A DNA stretch of 64,000 bases, from positions 262,793 to 326,792 of the forward strand of contig NW_018388036.1 in the NCBI RefSeq assembly GCF_001417965.1, in the 5' to 3' direction. Positions 1-13,688 of this stretch are shown here, in pieces (position 1 is the stretch's first letter; each line of letters starts with the position of its first letter). This stretch comes from Exaiptasia diaphana (Eukaryota; Cnidaria; Anthozoa; Actiniaria; Aiptasiidae). The notes below the pieces were generated by a model. It was not told the DNA's origin. It saw only the letters and a list, made by a program, of their open reading frames with translations, and did not search any database. A program made the translations under genes and the position numbers.

Positions 1-430
1 GTTTTGCAAGTAGGTATATACACTAATTTAAAAAAAACTGATCTTAATATGATCTTTGATATATTTACATGAATTTATAAAAATCAATAAAAAGGAAGAA
101 ATTAAAACAAGACAAAAGAGAGCGTTCAGCCTCATTGATCTTTTGTCTATTTGATTTATTCACTTTACTAAAATACGGTAAATTTCNTAGCTTTTTTCTG
201 TATGGCAAATGTTATATTTCGTATAGACAACATTTTGCCAATCTATTGTTTTTAAATTTCAAAAGGCACCTTCTTTGTCTCTTGTTTTCGTTGTAATACT
301 ATTAAAGGCATATACTATTAAAGGCATACATTGATCACATTTTTTGTGCAANCTAGANTATATCTAAGAATACATTGTACATACAAAAGGAGCGACAAAG
401 AATTCACTGTTCAGCATGGTGATACCTCTT

Positions 431-2089
431 TTAAGCCTTTCCAAAATAATCGCTGCCAAAAGCCATGTCATAAAACTCGAAAATACTCTTCTCATCTTTG
501 GGCAGAACATCGCCACATGGAAGCGCGAGNTTATTAGCGCAAGTGTTGCTTGTAGGGAAGCAAGACTGGCATTGATGTGAGAACTCGACTTTCGGCGGAA
601 TGGCAAAGCCTAGTACGGGTTCATTTTCGCTCCCTGTTACAAACTTGACCACCATTTCTAAAGAGGGCACAATTGATCTCCTCCCAGCTAAAGGAAAGAG
701 AAAAAATCGAGTAGGTGACATGGATGCAGTTTAAAGCCTACATTCCCGGTTTTTTGTCTTTATACTATGTGGATTGACGGTATGTGGAATGATTACCTGC
801 AACTTCCTTTAAGTAGTTTAGGAAAAATCTATAANTTTTTTCTTCTGATATCCTGGCATTCGTTCCATCTTCTGAAAACTCTGGTTTCAGCAACCTCACT
901 AGCTTTGGGTAACTCATCGGATGAGTTGCCGTTTTAACGAACAGAAATTTCAGACATGCTTTCAATTTGAAGAGCTGCAAGAGATGAAACATTAATAAGA
1001 CCACAATATCGGGCTCACGTGATCTCTTCTGCCGTNTGCAGTTTGCCGTGAACGTCATGCGTAAGCTTTCTTTAACAATAATATACCTTGAGTAGACCAA
1101 ATTTGGATAATCCTTCTCTAAACTGTTGCTCCTCCTTGGAAACTTCAATATCTACGAATAACTTCGTAATCATACTTTCATGGAGAAATGAAGGAAGAGG
1201 TCNACCTTGCAGTAAGCTGTATCCTATTAGATATAAAATATATAAGTCCTGCATGGCGTCATTGCTACTCAAAAGGAAAAGGAAAGTATTCTAAAAAAGA
1301 GAAAAAGTTGGCCAGACAATTGAGAAAACAGAAAATTAACAGACAATTGAAAACGGAACAGACATTTCAATAAAAGAAAGAGAACGATACGGGAAAGGGA
1401 AGAAAAAGAAAAAGCTATGAACGAAAGAGAGAAAATAGAGGAAGCCAAAGGAATAAAGAATGGCAAATGTAAAGATAAATACAGCTAAGGTTTAAAAAGT
1501 TAATTAAATAAGTTTAAGACGTCAATGTAAGTCTAGAAGACGTTTCTTACCGAATATGACACCAGCCCCGAAAAAATACTGTTTGTATAGTGCTGCTTTA
1601 TCTCTTATTAGGACAAGAGATTCATCTTCGTGTTCCTCAAACAGCCTATCTTTTACCTCCTTCATAACTGTGCATAGAAACTGNCTCCTCGGCCCCCCAT
1701 AATCCATTGCACACTCCCCATTGTAGGTGACATTCAACGGAATGCTATAGTCGATTTCAACCTGGTTGAGAGTCAACTCGGCCATCGCATCATCAAATAA
1801 AGCAAATCTAGAAACAAATATTTCGCGTGTATCTCCTTCCAGTAAGTTGAAGTTCGATATGTCCTCTTCTTCTAGGTCGAGCTTGCGTCCTCTTAAAAAG
1901 TGTTGCTGGAAGCACCTCAGGACGGCAACAGGGTCCTCGCATCCATCCCTGAAAAATTGAATNAAGGAAACTTAAAGATCTTAGCGGTATATTCGCCCTT
2001 ATTTTCATCGTCACATTCATACTAAAAATAGTGAAGTATTGTTCTTACATTTCTTTGACTGTCTCATCTACAGCTTTTTGGAGATGTTC
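431..2089 (-). CDS. HECT-domain E3 ubiquitin ligase, G2E3-like (3' part, 5' end unresolved)
   Basis: Likely transfers ubiquitin from an E2 to substrates through a catalytic cysteine. Exons (minus strand): 2089?-2049 (weak start), 1948-1551, 1223-1087, 974-797 and 687-431. All junctions are GT-AG and keep phase (2,1,0,1,0). Seen motifs: the N-lobe signature YGGPRxQF in the first large exon, GYSLLQGxPLPSFL across the next junction, and the C-lobe signature GFAIPPKVEF followed by SNTCANxLALP. The Cys in NTCAN matches the HECT active site, so the enzyme looks catalytically intact. The stop is TAA at 433-431. The 5' end is unclear because a repeat begins just upstream at about 2.1 kb. Four coding exons contain one ambiguous base each (530, 835, 1203, 1684), and N at 2090 adjoins the weak exon. 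A possible poly(A) signal (TTTATT on plus) lies at 155-160. The HECT family call is strong; the G2E3-like subtype is inferred from motif style. Confidence 0.8.
1012..1072. repeat. MITE arm inside a 112-nt HECT-gene intron
   Basis: This stretch, read on the minus strand, matches the left arm of the inverted-repeat element at 37959-38201; both share ACGGCAGAA and GATCACGTGA. It fills more than half of the intron between the HECT exons at 1087 and 974. Open translation across it is an artefact of the repeat, not coding sequence. Confidence 0.65.
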
Positions 2090-2109
2090 NAAATTTTTCG
2101 AGCGAAAAG

Positions 2110-2215
2110 AAAATTTTGCCGGTAAGTCGTGTCTCTGTCCTCTGATATAAACACGGTCGTCAGCCAATCAGAGCGCGCGTTATATATCAAAAATTTTATA
2201 ATCGCGGATATAAAT
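2110..2215. repeat. Interspersed repeat fragment (GTCGTCAGCCAATCAGAG family)
   Basis: It shares the block GTCGTCAGCCAATCAGAG plus a TATATATCAAAAATT tract with a copy at about 33065-33130. A shorter related CCAATCAGAGCGCGCG block occurs near 56300. It abuts the 5' side of the HECT gene and obscures its upstream exons. Confidence 0.55.
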
Positions 2216-5200
2216 TTCCTGGACTCGTATGGACAGGGCCTTTCTTAACCTAAACGAAGCCGTGCTGGATTTACTTCCATAATCAGAAATTGTTCGAATT
2301 TCTAGGCAATCGTTGCGCATGCTCAATGTTGTTTTTTTTCCTTTCTCTCTCGCGAGGTAGGAGTCGCGCGGGGTTAGACGTGACATGTAAATGCTCAAAG
2401 TAGTTTGCAGTCTGATCGTTTACATAGCGTCTATGTGGCGACTGGACCTAAGATACCACTGTATAGATTGTGATAAGTAGATGACAATGAAAAGCTAAGC
2501 TCTTCCTATGTTAGGGAAGATTTTACGACTGTAGTAATACAATACGATCTCCGTTAACGGCTGAAGAAAAGGGCCACAATTGTTAATAATATTAAATTGT
2601 TCAGTATTATAAGCATGTAAAAGTTGAACCTTTTTAAAGTTTTAAAGAATTGTATTTATTTTTTGTTATACTTGTGTTTATAGGATATTAATTTCTTTTG
2701 TGAATAAAATTAATGTCGTTTGCAAAACTTTCATACTTATTTAGTGACTGAGTTTAGAGCTCTGCATGTTGCTGTCGGTTTTGATTGCTGCAGTTATTGC
2801 ATTTGCGAACTCCATGCAACGGTTGAACGCTAACCGTCATTTGGTGAATTTCCCTCTCCTGTCAATCAACCATTCCTCCCTGTTCGACCGTTAGAGTTCG
2901 CTTATTTACGCATTATTTTAACTTACTTTTAGTGTTTTTTACATCTTTGCGTTAACTTACGTGTTTGTTGTTTGTTGTATATGTTTATGTTCGCTTAAGC
3001 GTTGCGCTTACAGTCCTTGAATCTTGTCCGAGGGCCGTATATGGCGAATATGATAGGAGATGTTTTGCTAAAATCAGAGATTCTTCAAGCTTTAACACCG
3101 CTGTCATCTAGATTATACCAATCTTAAATCATGAATGTTTTCATGATGTGAATTCAACAAAACGCAGTGATGCATTATGGTAGAATAGCCTATAATTCCC
3201 GTGCGTAATATCCCAGTTGAAACCCAAACGGATGAGACCTGTTACCAGCTACTAATCAACTATCTCTAACCTTCACATTTTATCTAAATTTCGCAAATAG
3301 TGCAGTGGTCCAGTAAATGTTCCCTGTCAACTATTTCTTGGTTTGAACAACCCCGGGAACCATGCAATTCTTTCGCTCGTTCCTCGCTTGTGGAAATAGC
3401 CAGGAACGAACCATAGAAGATTACCTGGGTTCCCCCTTATATTGCACTCATTTTTTTTCCTGTTTTCACTTTAGTTTAATATTCCCCATTGTATGACTCT
3501 TTTTTTAATCATTTTTTCATATTGTTTAATTTCTCCTTTGTGCTAATCGCATCGTTTTCTCATTTTCCTGTTCCCTCTTCTCTTTATATTCCATATTCCA
3601 CTTGTCGCTTTCTAAGCTTCTCGCCATTCTATTATCTTGGGGGTTTATTTCTCATTATACCTCAATAAATACAAATCCCTTATTATTTTCTTCAGCGGTC
3701 AGTATAATAAATATCCTTTCAACAAGTTTAATAAAAATGTTGTGTAATTTCCTATATTTTTTACATAGCCCCTTACTGAGTTAATAAGCCCGGAAAACCG
3801 ATTCTCATTAATTATCAAACGACAGATCATGAAAATTGAGGCCCCACGGTAGTAGCACTTTTTGACAACTATTTTCCAATTAATATGGTTCCCGTTAGTG
3901 CAACTATAGACACCTTAAAATTGAAGGGGAAAAAATGAATCTAAATCGTTTATTTTATCCGAAATCACCTGCAAAAGACGGATGAAATAAAGTTTTAATT
4001 TATTATTTCCCTAGGCTCAGCTGCCATCTTTGGTAATAGATGCTATCTTACTAAATGCTATCCAACTACAGCAAACCAGAATCATGGTTTTATATTTAGA
4101 AATGAATAAGTGTCAGCCGTCTCTTTGTAGTTATATTTCCTTTGACAAGCAACTGACAGAGTTTCAGTCCTGATAGTTTGAAGTATTTACTTAATATTTT
4201 GTCTTCATAAATGAGACCTGACAAACTTTGTCAAAACATCTAAAAAACTAGATTCAAACTGAAAATGTTTTGACGTTTATTTCTGGGGATTGGTGAGAGA
4301 GGGGTGGGGGATTCTCTGTCCTTTCTCTTTTATTTATTCCTCTCAGTTTGCATTATTTCCAATAAAAATTATAATGATATAACGAGGATAATTCCTCAAA
4401 TTACGATGGCAAAATCTAGATATAATATGATTTATTTATTTCAAATATATATATATAATGATAAAAGATGCATGGTATTTTCATCATTTACGGATAATCG
4501 TTATGTCAAAATACCGACAATTAGAAAGTTGTTGTATGTTGTTTCGATATTCTGGCCAAATTTAATTAGCCAATCACAGGGCCAAGGGAATATTTCCAAT
4601 AAATAATTAAGGGTCGCTAACAGTGATAACGACGCGTAATGATGCTAAAAATGATCATTAAATTGTTGATTTTGTTTATTTGTATAAATTGATATATCAT
4701 TATCTCTCGACATTGTTGTATCGTTATTATTTATTGAAAATACAACTGTTTTTCGGGATCTTTAGGTGAATATTGAATAATGAATAACGGTTCAAAATTG
4801 ACTGGGAATAATCAATAATCAATACAACTCCTAAGGAATAACGAATAATGAAAAAATAATAATGAAAAAGAAATAATGAATAATGAAAAAGATCATAAAA
4901 AATAATGATTAATAGCAAAAAATATTTACAATGAATAACGGGAAAAAATAAGACACGAACAAAGAATAATTGGCATGTAATTATTCACCTTCAGTCCCCG
5001 ATGACTTGCCTTGTGCTTGTATATCTACTGTTCCACAATCGAGACGTCATCTCTTAAAATTTCATTGTCTATAATCAGAAAATAGAATTATAAAATCTAC
5101 AATACAATTAAGCTTTTTTCAATTTATATTTAGCTAATGGAAAAAAGAAGATATACATAATGGGATTCATTCTGAAAGACATGAGCTAAAGAAGTTCTTC

Positions 5201-8200
5201 TCAAAAAATATTTTACTTTTCCGCGTCCCTGAATCAATCCATTGTATACACTATTATTTCTTGACTAAGCTATCCCCCTTTGTAACGTTCTCCAAATCTG
5301 GATCCGCCTTGTTATTCATCTCTCTCCGGTCCCAACCACCAATATAGATTTCACATCTTCAAACATTTTGTTTCTGTATTCATTGAATATCCTTTATTCC
5401 AATTTCATGCAGATTTTATTTCTTTCTATAATAATGTATCTGCAGTTGTCTAAATGTTCATCGTTTCACCTTTTTCCCTAATCCTTCATTACTAAATATT
5501 AAGCCAAATATAGGGGATGAGGGTTATTGCATGGAACCGCCAGGGACATGGTTCGGTCCGGAAATTGCTCCAAAGCGCGCTGGTGTCAAAGACGACATCC
5601 ATTGGCGTTTAGAACGCCTCTTTGCCTCTTAACATGAGCGGAGGTGCGATAATTTGTTTATCACTAAGCGTTGCTCTGTTTGAATCTAACGGTCGTTCTC
5701 TTCGCGCCTTAGAGTCAACAACAAATATTCATTGTTGGCATCTGGTGGTGACTTTTTTGAGGAAAAATTAATAGGAAATGCCGGAGTATTTGGACGCTTT
5801 CCACTTAGTCAGAACTGGCCGGTCAGACCGGTCTATGTAGAAGTAAATAATACCGTCTGTCAACATTTTTCAGTCATTTTCGAGTTTTTCCATTGAATAA
5901 TGAAAACTTGACATTTTCTCTAGGTCTGTTCAGCCAGTTTTGACAAAGGGAAAGCGCCCTTTGTATATTGATTATTGTAGATTTTAATTTTTTTTGTATA
6001 AACTGAAATATGAACTTCTCTCTAGTTGTACAAATAGGACTTGACATGTTTGGATATCACAATCCAAGTAGTTTTGAAACACTGTCCTCGGAAATTTCAT
6101 ATCTCGTGCAAATTAATCAATTGCTTGTGAAATGAATATTTGAAATTATTCGAGAGAAGGCTGAAATGTGAACTCTTAGTTTGAGAAAGAAGACTTAATT
6201 TTCAATCACATGAGCTGATAATTCGTCCACCTTAACTTCTAGCGATCACGTTACATAAGCGAGCTTCAAATGACGGGCGCCATCGGTCCTGTCCAAAGGT
6301 TTCACTGCTTGCGATTTTTGGGGATATTTTTTTGTTCATTTTCATAAGACAACAACAACAATAACAAACTCAGTTATTTAAAATAATGCATGTCTACTGA
6401 TCCAGATATGTATGAGATATATACAGTACAGAGTTGTATACTTTTCTGACTTAAGTGACTATTGAAAGCCCGTTGCATGGAACGTTTTCCTTTCTCTTAC
6501 AACCTAATGCTCAATTCAGCTGTAAATTTCAATATCAAAACCTGAGTTGTGAAAAGCATTTGAAAGCAATTAAATCTTTTTGTTTTCTTTTTACACCACA
6601 CATATTATACAATTTGGAATTGTGAATGAAAATTGTGAATTGGTTGTGTGCAGATGTTTCATTACATGTCATATAGATGAAAACTCGGCTAATTGATGGC
6701 GACTCGTGTATATATTTTGTACGCATCAGCTTAAACTGCTGTTGCCAACTGTGCATGGTTTACTCGGACTGTGAAACATTATTGAATAGTGTCTTCTAAG
6801 CCTGATAATAGTCATATATATATTAGAGTTAAAAACCCGTGAAATAGAAAATAGACTGATACATCTTAGTACCGCTCGAATTTAGTGGCTTTCTTTTGTC
6901 TCTATTTTGTTTCACGGTTTTTGTGACCTCTCTAATTCTTACAATTGAAAGCAAGTTATTGTTATTGTTGTTGTTGTGTTTTTTTTCAAAGGCTTTTAGT
7001 GTCACAGCAATAGCCTAGTCATTTGTTTTAGAGTCCGGTGTAACCAAATTTACATTTATTGAATTAAACACTGTACTGCATATGCTTGACTTGTATCACT
7101 GAATTTGAACGATCTCAGACGAGAAAAAACAACCCTATTATTTGCTTATCCTTAATAGGTCTTTAGCCAGAAACTACTTTTGAAATAGTCAACTAGATGT
7201 AGACTAGAACGTTGTCAAATCTCGAAAGTGTTTTGTTTTCTTTACTTTGGGTCCAGTCCCATTTCTGCCACCATAAAAGACAGCGGTCTCAATTCATTCA
7301 TAATCGGCACTGACTTATTTTTTTCAAGAGATCTTAGCGTTATCAGGGATACAACTTTGAAGCAGCGCATTTTTAAAAATAACATCATTTGTTGTTGTTC
7401 CTATGAAGAACTTTTTCTTAGGTCTGTTTTGATATAAAACAGTGCGGTTAGTCTTGCCTATTCCGACTTTCTCTACCGGTGAAAAACAGCAACAACAAAT
7501 ATGCAATCGCAAAAGAAAGACAAATTAGTGACAATTTTAAATGACAATAAATGCAAGGAAGTCTTAATGAAAACATAAAGTTATCGTTTTAAAAGGATTG
7601 AAAATTACCGAAATATCGGCAGAATAAACACGCTTAGCCGCGCTTATTTTCTTTTATAAACAGATCAATCATAGAATCCAAGTTGAATGTCCCACTTCTG
7701 CCACCAACAAAGAGATTTTTCATTACGTATTTCTCGTTTTAGATCCATTGTCAATAGTTTGTATTTCCAGCAAGTCAAACATAATCCCTCGAATGGCAAT
7801 CTTGTCGTACCAACAAAAAGCTTCCAAGGCCTACTATGACATTATTTCCATGTCCTACAAGAGCCGACCAAGGGACATTCTAAACATTGCCATGACTTTG
7901 AATGAATGTTTGCGTTTGGTATTTACAGTTTCATTCGACTTGAGTCTGACCCAAACATCATTTTAATCAGTTGTGCATTTAAAAACTTTGATTCCATTGC
8001 CGACTCCATTTATGATATATCAACTTCTACGCATTCAGACTTTCACTTTGACTCTTATCAAATCTGTGTTCTATTTCTGATAAAAAAACGCATAAAATTA
8101 ACAGCTTGCTAACGACTTCACATTTTCTCGAGATTTCATGTCTAAATGTAGTCATAAAAACATCTATTTTGTTGTATTAGTTTTGATTATTTTTGAGGAT

Positions 8201-9355
8201 TTCCTTTTATGTTTTTTTTCGCATATATTAATAATTCTAGTGAATGTAAGTATGTTCATTTAATATAATGTAAATATCGAAAGGGAACCACTATACACTC
8301 GAAAAGAACATTTTTCGCTGACTACTGAGCTAATTTGAAAAAAATAATTCTGCGGTTTTGTGTGTAGGTAGTGGTTTGCATTTACTTGATAAAAACCGCC
8401 TAGGATAATATTAATAATGCTAACCATAATATTGATTTTAAGTGAATTCGTAGAGTAATGTGATAAATTCATATCATTACTGAATGGCAGTACGGGCAAA
8501 GCGAATCTATTGATACTGGAAATGAAAATGTAAGTTTTTAATTTGGACATTGACGAACTTTAGCCCCGTCATTATATTCACTCATAAGTTTATGATGACA
8601 TGGCCATTAAATTTTCTTGTCATCATGCCTTATAAAAACCTTGTAGACATTCGTGATTAATAATAACACATCTAATAAAATGTATATTAATAATCTTAAG
8701 TAAAAATACCCGAATTTAGAGTCCCTACGTGAAGACATTCATGTCAAGGCCTATTTGGAGGACGATTTTGATGTTAAATTGGTAATGAATATGTAAAAGT
8801 CCTTTAACTTATGTTTGCCCGTTGTTTCCGGGCGATTTTGACAGTCGCAAATCTGCCAACAGTGTTATTGAAAGCCTTCATATCGCACATAAAACACGGT
8901 GCGACTCATCTAATCTCGCATTAATACCCATCTCTGGCAGCTGATCAAATAGCTCTTGCTTCACCAACGTCCTGCCCCCTACATCAAAAGTCTTCTGACA
9001 TCAGGGGTAATGCCAACGACTTTATAATGCGTGAGTGATCATTTGTCAGTCACAATTTCAAGAGACATCGTATCCAACGGAGCAAGAGAGAACAGAATAA
9101 GAATTACTTGGACAAAATCTTTCAGTCCTCGGTGGTGGCTATTAACAACACCTTAATTGAAGTCGTAGTAATTCTGTAACTTTAAAGTTACATACAGCTG
9201 CTGTAGAGAACCTTCTTGACGTTAAAAAGAACCTTTTTTTATTACGTATAGCTGATTCACGACATCCACAATATTAAACACTAAACATTCTTTGAAGGAA
9301 ACAGGCCAGAGAAGTAGATTGCGTTCGTGAGTCGAATATTGCAGCAGTGAACAAC
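2216..9355. other. Intergenic spacer, no gene recognised
   Basis: AT-rich sequence between the HECT gene and the class A GPCR. Both strands were read for domain-like ORFs; only short ones (100 aa or less) without recognisable motifs are present. A somewhat more GC-rich block lies at about 5520-5740, with no identified function. The last few hundred bases should hold the GPCR promoter, but no motif is clear enough to call. Confidence 0.5.
4728..4985. repeat. AT-rich minisatellite (AATAATGA / AATAACG units)
   Basis: Degenerate tandem units of about 7-9 bp such as GAATAATGA and GAATAACG are repeated across the segment. The ORF opposite it is low-complexity translation and was not called. Confidence 0.7.
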
Positions 9356-10474
9356 ATGGCTAAGAACATGTACCGTTATCCTACGATGGAAGAAATGAGC
9401 CCTGCATGTAGGCGCCAATTCCAAGAGTGCAACGCATCATCAAATTCAAGTGTATTACTTTTCCCCAAGCCTCAAGGTTGCTGGATAGACTGGGCTGAAG
9501 CTTGCTCTATAATAGATCCAAACCTGCTAGCACTTATTACAATCATCATTATCATTGCTGTATTTTCGTTCATTGGGAATACCATAGTATGTGTAGTGTT
9601 TTGCTTATATGAACAGCTTCGTTTAGTGAAACATTACTTCGTTATAAACTTAGCGATTGTTGACGATATTTTAGTGCTCGTATCTGTGCCAATGTTCGCT
9701 GCTCATATATATGGAGGCGAGCAGAATTTAAACCTTTGCAGGACGCAGATTCTTTTGGATGTTTTCTGTGGTACTGCGTCGATCATCAGTCTTGCAGTTA
9801 TCAGCATCGAGCGCTACTTTGCCGTTGTTGTTCCTTTGCACTACGAGCAGCGTGTCACACCATACCGCGCTGTACTCATCATTATTTTCACTTGGTTCTA
9901 CTCAGCCATGGTCTCTCTCATCCTTCTTGTTTCCTACGCAGTGCCAAGTTCACCTGCCAATACCTCGAAAGCCTGCTTGTTTTTCGGTGGCGAGTTTGTC
10001 ATTCTGGTCACTGTCGCCAGCTTCATCCTTCCAGTATGTATTATGGCTTGGGCATATTGGAATATCTTTTTGGTGGCGCATGCACATGCGAGGCAAATCC
10101 AAGCTATGGTCCCGTCAAACCAGCAACTTCCTCAGAATAACACCGAAGGAGGAGATACGAGGCCTCAAGTTAAAATGCGAGGAGAGCTGAAAGCGGCTAA
10201 AACACTAACAAGTATAATGGCCACACATATATATTGTTGGTGCCCTTTATTCGTGTACTTTCTGGTAATTTCCTTCTGTCCACAGTGCAGATCTGATCCT
10301 GCCTCTAAGATTTCTAACTATATCATTATGGTTCTTCGTTACTGCAACACGCTGGCGAATCCCATCATTTATACTGGCATTAACAGACAATTTAGAGGCG
10401 CAATCAAGAAATTTGTCCTCAGGAAAAGAGGAAACGAGGAGCTGAATGCAACCGTATACACGCAACCAACTTAG
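9356..10474 (+). CDS. Class A (rhodopsin-like) G-protein-coupled receptor, intronless
   Basis: A 372-aa seven-transmembrane receptor of the plasma membrane; ligand unknown. Seen: TM1 with GN (FSFIGNTIV), TM2 NLAIVDD, the TM3 Cys in LCRTQ followed by the ERY motif (about residues 152-154), a second extracellular Cys (SKACLFF), TM6 CWCP (about 284-287) and TM7 NPIIY (about 335-339). A basic tail follows (KKFVLRKR). The open frame extends back to a GTG at 9347, but the first ATG in frame is at 9356 and is preferred. The gene is a single exon, common for cnidarian class A receptors. Aminergic, adenosine-like and melatonin-like receptors are all possible relatives; the sequence alone does not decide, so no symbol is given. 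Confidence 0.9.
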   Translation: MAKNMYRYPTMEEMSPACRRQFQECNASSNSSVLLFPKPQGCWIDWAEACSIIDPNLLALITIIIIIAVFSFIGNTIVCVVFCLYEQLRLVKHYFVINLAIVDDILVLVSVPMFAAHIYGGEQNLNLCRTQILLDVFCGTASIISLAVISIERYFAVVVPLHYEQRVTPYRAVLIIIFTWFYSAMVSLILLVSYAVPSSPANTSKACLFFGGEFVILVTVASFILPVCIMAWAYWNIFLVAHAHARQIQAMVPSNQQLPQNNTEGGDTRPQVKMRGELKAAKTLTSIMATHIYCWCPLFVYFLVISFCPQCRSDPASKISNYIIMVLRYCNTLANPIIYTGINRQFRGAIKKFVLRKRGNEELNATVYTQPT

Positions 10475-13400
10475 AAACTCAGTGTTTTTGTGCCGTGCGC
10501 CGATAAATTTCTGACACTTGAATTTAAAAGACTTAACAATATAGAATCGAATGTCGCTTCCGTACATCCAGTTGATTTATTCATAGATATTTAAGGCTAT
10601 GTATCAGTAATGTTATATGACAGTCCGTGCACAGAGCTACCTTCCGACTCGCTTGATAGGAAATGCAAAGGGAGTAAAAGTGAAATGAGGACGTACTAAC
10701 GTGGGCAAAAACTTCAAAAATTATGGACACTGCTTCTGGCAAGGAGCCGGGATTTTAGTGCCAAGCACTTGTAGATGTACTTACAGAAATTCGAGTGCTT
10801 TTTAACAGTGGACCACTAGGCTTTTAAGAATGTGGGTGAATGGCTAAATTGAATCAATGACAAGCTTGTGTTTTTGAACATCGTTAAAGTTCTACTTACA
10901 AGTCAGACAGTCAGACCAATATCTTTAGATAACGAAAAGGGATATCGAACCTTTTGAAAGAGTATACTGCACACACTATCTTATAATCCTTTTTTACCGG
11001 TCTTAATCCCTATGAAACATGATCCTAAAATAAAGCTATTGCGAAGAGCTTCTCGGAAATCGCCCTTTCCCATTTCTAGAAAGCAATGTTTGGCGATAAT
11101 TAGTCGTAGGCAAAATCAGTGGGTTATATTGACCTTAAAGTTTTTTTGCATCTTGTAAGAGTTCCACAGTAGAAACAAGCTTGATAATTAGCCTAAGTGG
11201 CTGCTCCTCAAGTCTTTTATTTCCTTGTGAATGAAGTTTGATTTAGATGACCATATGGCGCCATTTCAAAGGCATCAAATGACTTATGTTTATTTTTTTT
11301 AGAGATACAGCATCAGCCATTAGCTATAGAATAGGCCTAATGTACTAAAAGGTTAGATTTTTCTAATATGCTAAGTATATCAAATCGACAAAGTCACCGC
11401 GCGCGATGATCAATGATTGCCTAATCAGTACTCCTACGCAGTAGCTCATTTGGGTTTACTTTCTTTATGATATCTTTTGAAATCATGCAAGCTCGTTTGG
11501 TCATGTTAAAAGTTGAAATAAAACACCGCTAGCCATCAATTATACAAGTGAATTGACAACTTCTTTTGAGCTCATTGCTCAGTCGCTGTTAGCGTGCGTT
11601 GGCTGTAGAACTTTCTTTAAAAAAGATGATCACGGCGCCATGGTAGATAATTAAGACTTATACCTTAATCAAACGTCATGCAATTAATGCGCTGTATTTC
11701 AAAATCGATTGAAATAAGTCGATCCAAAAGCGCAATTTAAAAAAAAAATCATGTGTTGTGTACGTCTAAAAATTTGGCACATTAATAGATCGCGTGTCTA
11801 CCAAATTAATCTGCCGAAAACGTGATTAAGTCCAAAACGTCGTACTTTAAATGAACTCAATTAAAATAATGGAAAATGCATTTTTTTACGACGACTGACA
11901 CAAAAAGGGAAAATTCTGATTATAGTGATTTTAGGAGAAATGCATATCGTGTGTCATTTGCTAAATAATTAAAAACATTCAGAATACTACCGATCAAATA
12001 TGAGCATTTGGTGTGTTGATTGGTATTATTTTCGAGAAAACAGGGCCCTAGCTTAAGATCGATGAGGAATTCCGTATAATAATCTTTAGTAGTATTCACC
12101 TTATTCGCAGTTAAATTCGGGATTATATTCGAAACACTTGTCTTTCCTATGGATCCGCATATTATGTATTAATCTTAATGGAGTCAATTGTTGAGAACTT
12201 CCAGTTCTTTTCAATCTGAACATTAAATTTCTAAGACTTTAGCATAAGATAGATGATTTGAAAAGGTGTGAGTTGAGAGATCATGAGCTGCTGAAATATG
12301 GTTCTGTAATAAATAAACGTCTTTTTTTTAGATTGATACACTTGAAGTTTCTAGTGATTAACAGACTATTCTCATCATAAAGTTAGTTTATAGCATCTCT
12401 CAATGCCTTATCGTTTTCACTGCATCTTCAGGGTCGTATCTATGATTTTCCTTAAGGGGGGATAGGAATGGTCTTCAAATATCACATTATCAGACTTATC
12501 AATATAGTGTGTCGTAAATGAATTTGTGTCAAAAGGTATTACATATCTCGTCAAATTTGGTGCTGAGTTCGGGGTACTGGTTGTTCCTTTTTACTAGCTT
12601 CTGTCAGGGGTTTCACGGGCACTCGAGGCACCCTGAATACCCTGATATTTTGATTACAAATTCGGAAAAATTACCGCAATATCTACCTTTTTTCTTGTTT
12701 TTCGTACGTTTTCGTGAGTTTGAAAACCGTTTGTTTTCCTCAATAAATTCTCACTCTTCATTGAATATTTCAATTCTAAATTTATTTATTTTGCTTTGTT
12801 CATTTATTTCCTCTTTAATTGATTCTCATTCGTTTGCATTGATTCAATAATATGTAATAAAAAACTGTGAATAGATATTATTGTCTTCTTTGTTTTGTTT
12901 TATTTGTTGTTAGTTTTAGACTTCGTATTGAACACATGTTAAGTTCCCCACTGCTTCAGTTTCATATAACGGCTATCTTCAGAATTTGTTAGCCCTTCCT
13001 TCATGGGAGAAATTAGTAACTGAGCTACAAATAACAGTGAATATACCATACTTTTAATATCCATCTCTAAGTGATATCAAGCTTTAATCAATCCAATCAG
13101 GGACATATGAGTTTCTTATCTTAATCTTTTAATCTTAGTAATATATTTTCAAATGACACTATATTTATTAGGGCAAAAATCCTTTTTTAAAGAACAGGAA
13201 TATTTACAAAGCAAATATTAATCCTTTTAAAGCCAGAAAATCAAACATTCGCGACTTTAATGTTCCCCACATGATAACTAGCAAGTCTTTAAGCAAACCT
13301 TTCACCTGTGAGATTTAAAAAATATATATGTGGCAGCAATGTTAATCGTCTTTATCGCATGACTTTATCACTGCCCCATTTAACACAAGTATCACAACCC

Positions 13401-13688
13401 TCTTGGAACATTTTACGTTCTTTGATATTATCAAATAATTTCAATGCCTGTTTTTTAGCGGTCGAGCCTCGGAGGGCGCCTTTTTGACAACGTTTAGAAC
13501 TAAATACATCTAGCGTAAAGTCATTTTTGAGTTGTTATGACGCAAAATCAATTATGCTCGTGTTCACTTCACTTCATATGTTATCTTCTTCCTTCCTGTT
13601 TTCTTATTTCCATTCGTAAATAAAGAACCACCTACTTAAAAAGTCAGAAGTCACGTTTCGATAATATCTTTTGGTATATCGACGATTT
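10475..13688. other. Intergenic spacer, nothing recognised
   Basis: Apart from the likely 3'UTR of the GPCR near its left edge, no domain-bearing ORF, RNA gene or clear mobile element was seen. The 110-aa ORF at 12518-12850 is rich in Phe, Ser and Leu and matches nothing known to me. Confidence 0.4.
11029..11034 (+). terminator. Possible poly(A) signal of the class A GPCR
   Basis: AATAAA lies 555 bases after the GPCR stop codon on the same strand. No experimental support; other signals may be used. Confidence 0.3.

Noticed and set aside
1088-1466. Basic, Lys/Arg-rich ORFs around 1.2-1.4 kb
   Set aside because: Low-complexity antisense and intron sequence of the HECT gene.
4304-4606. 100-aa ORF in the spacer
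   Set aside because: AT-driven composition (Ile, Asn, Tyr, Lys) and no motif.
9736-10190. Two additional ORFs of 134 and 143 aa
   Set aside because: They are other-frame shadows of the class A GPCR and show no domain.
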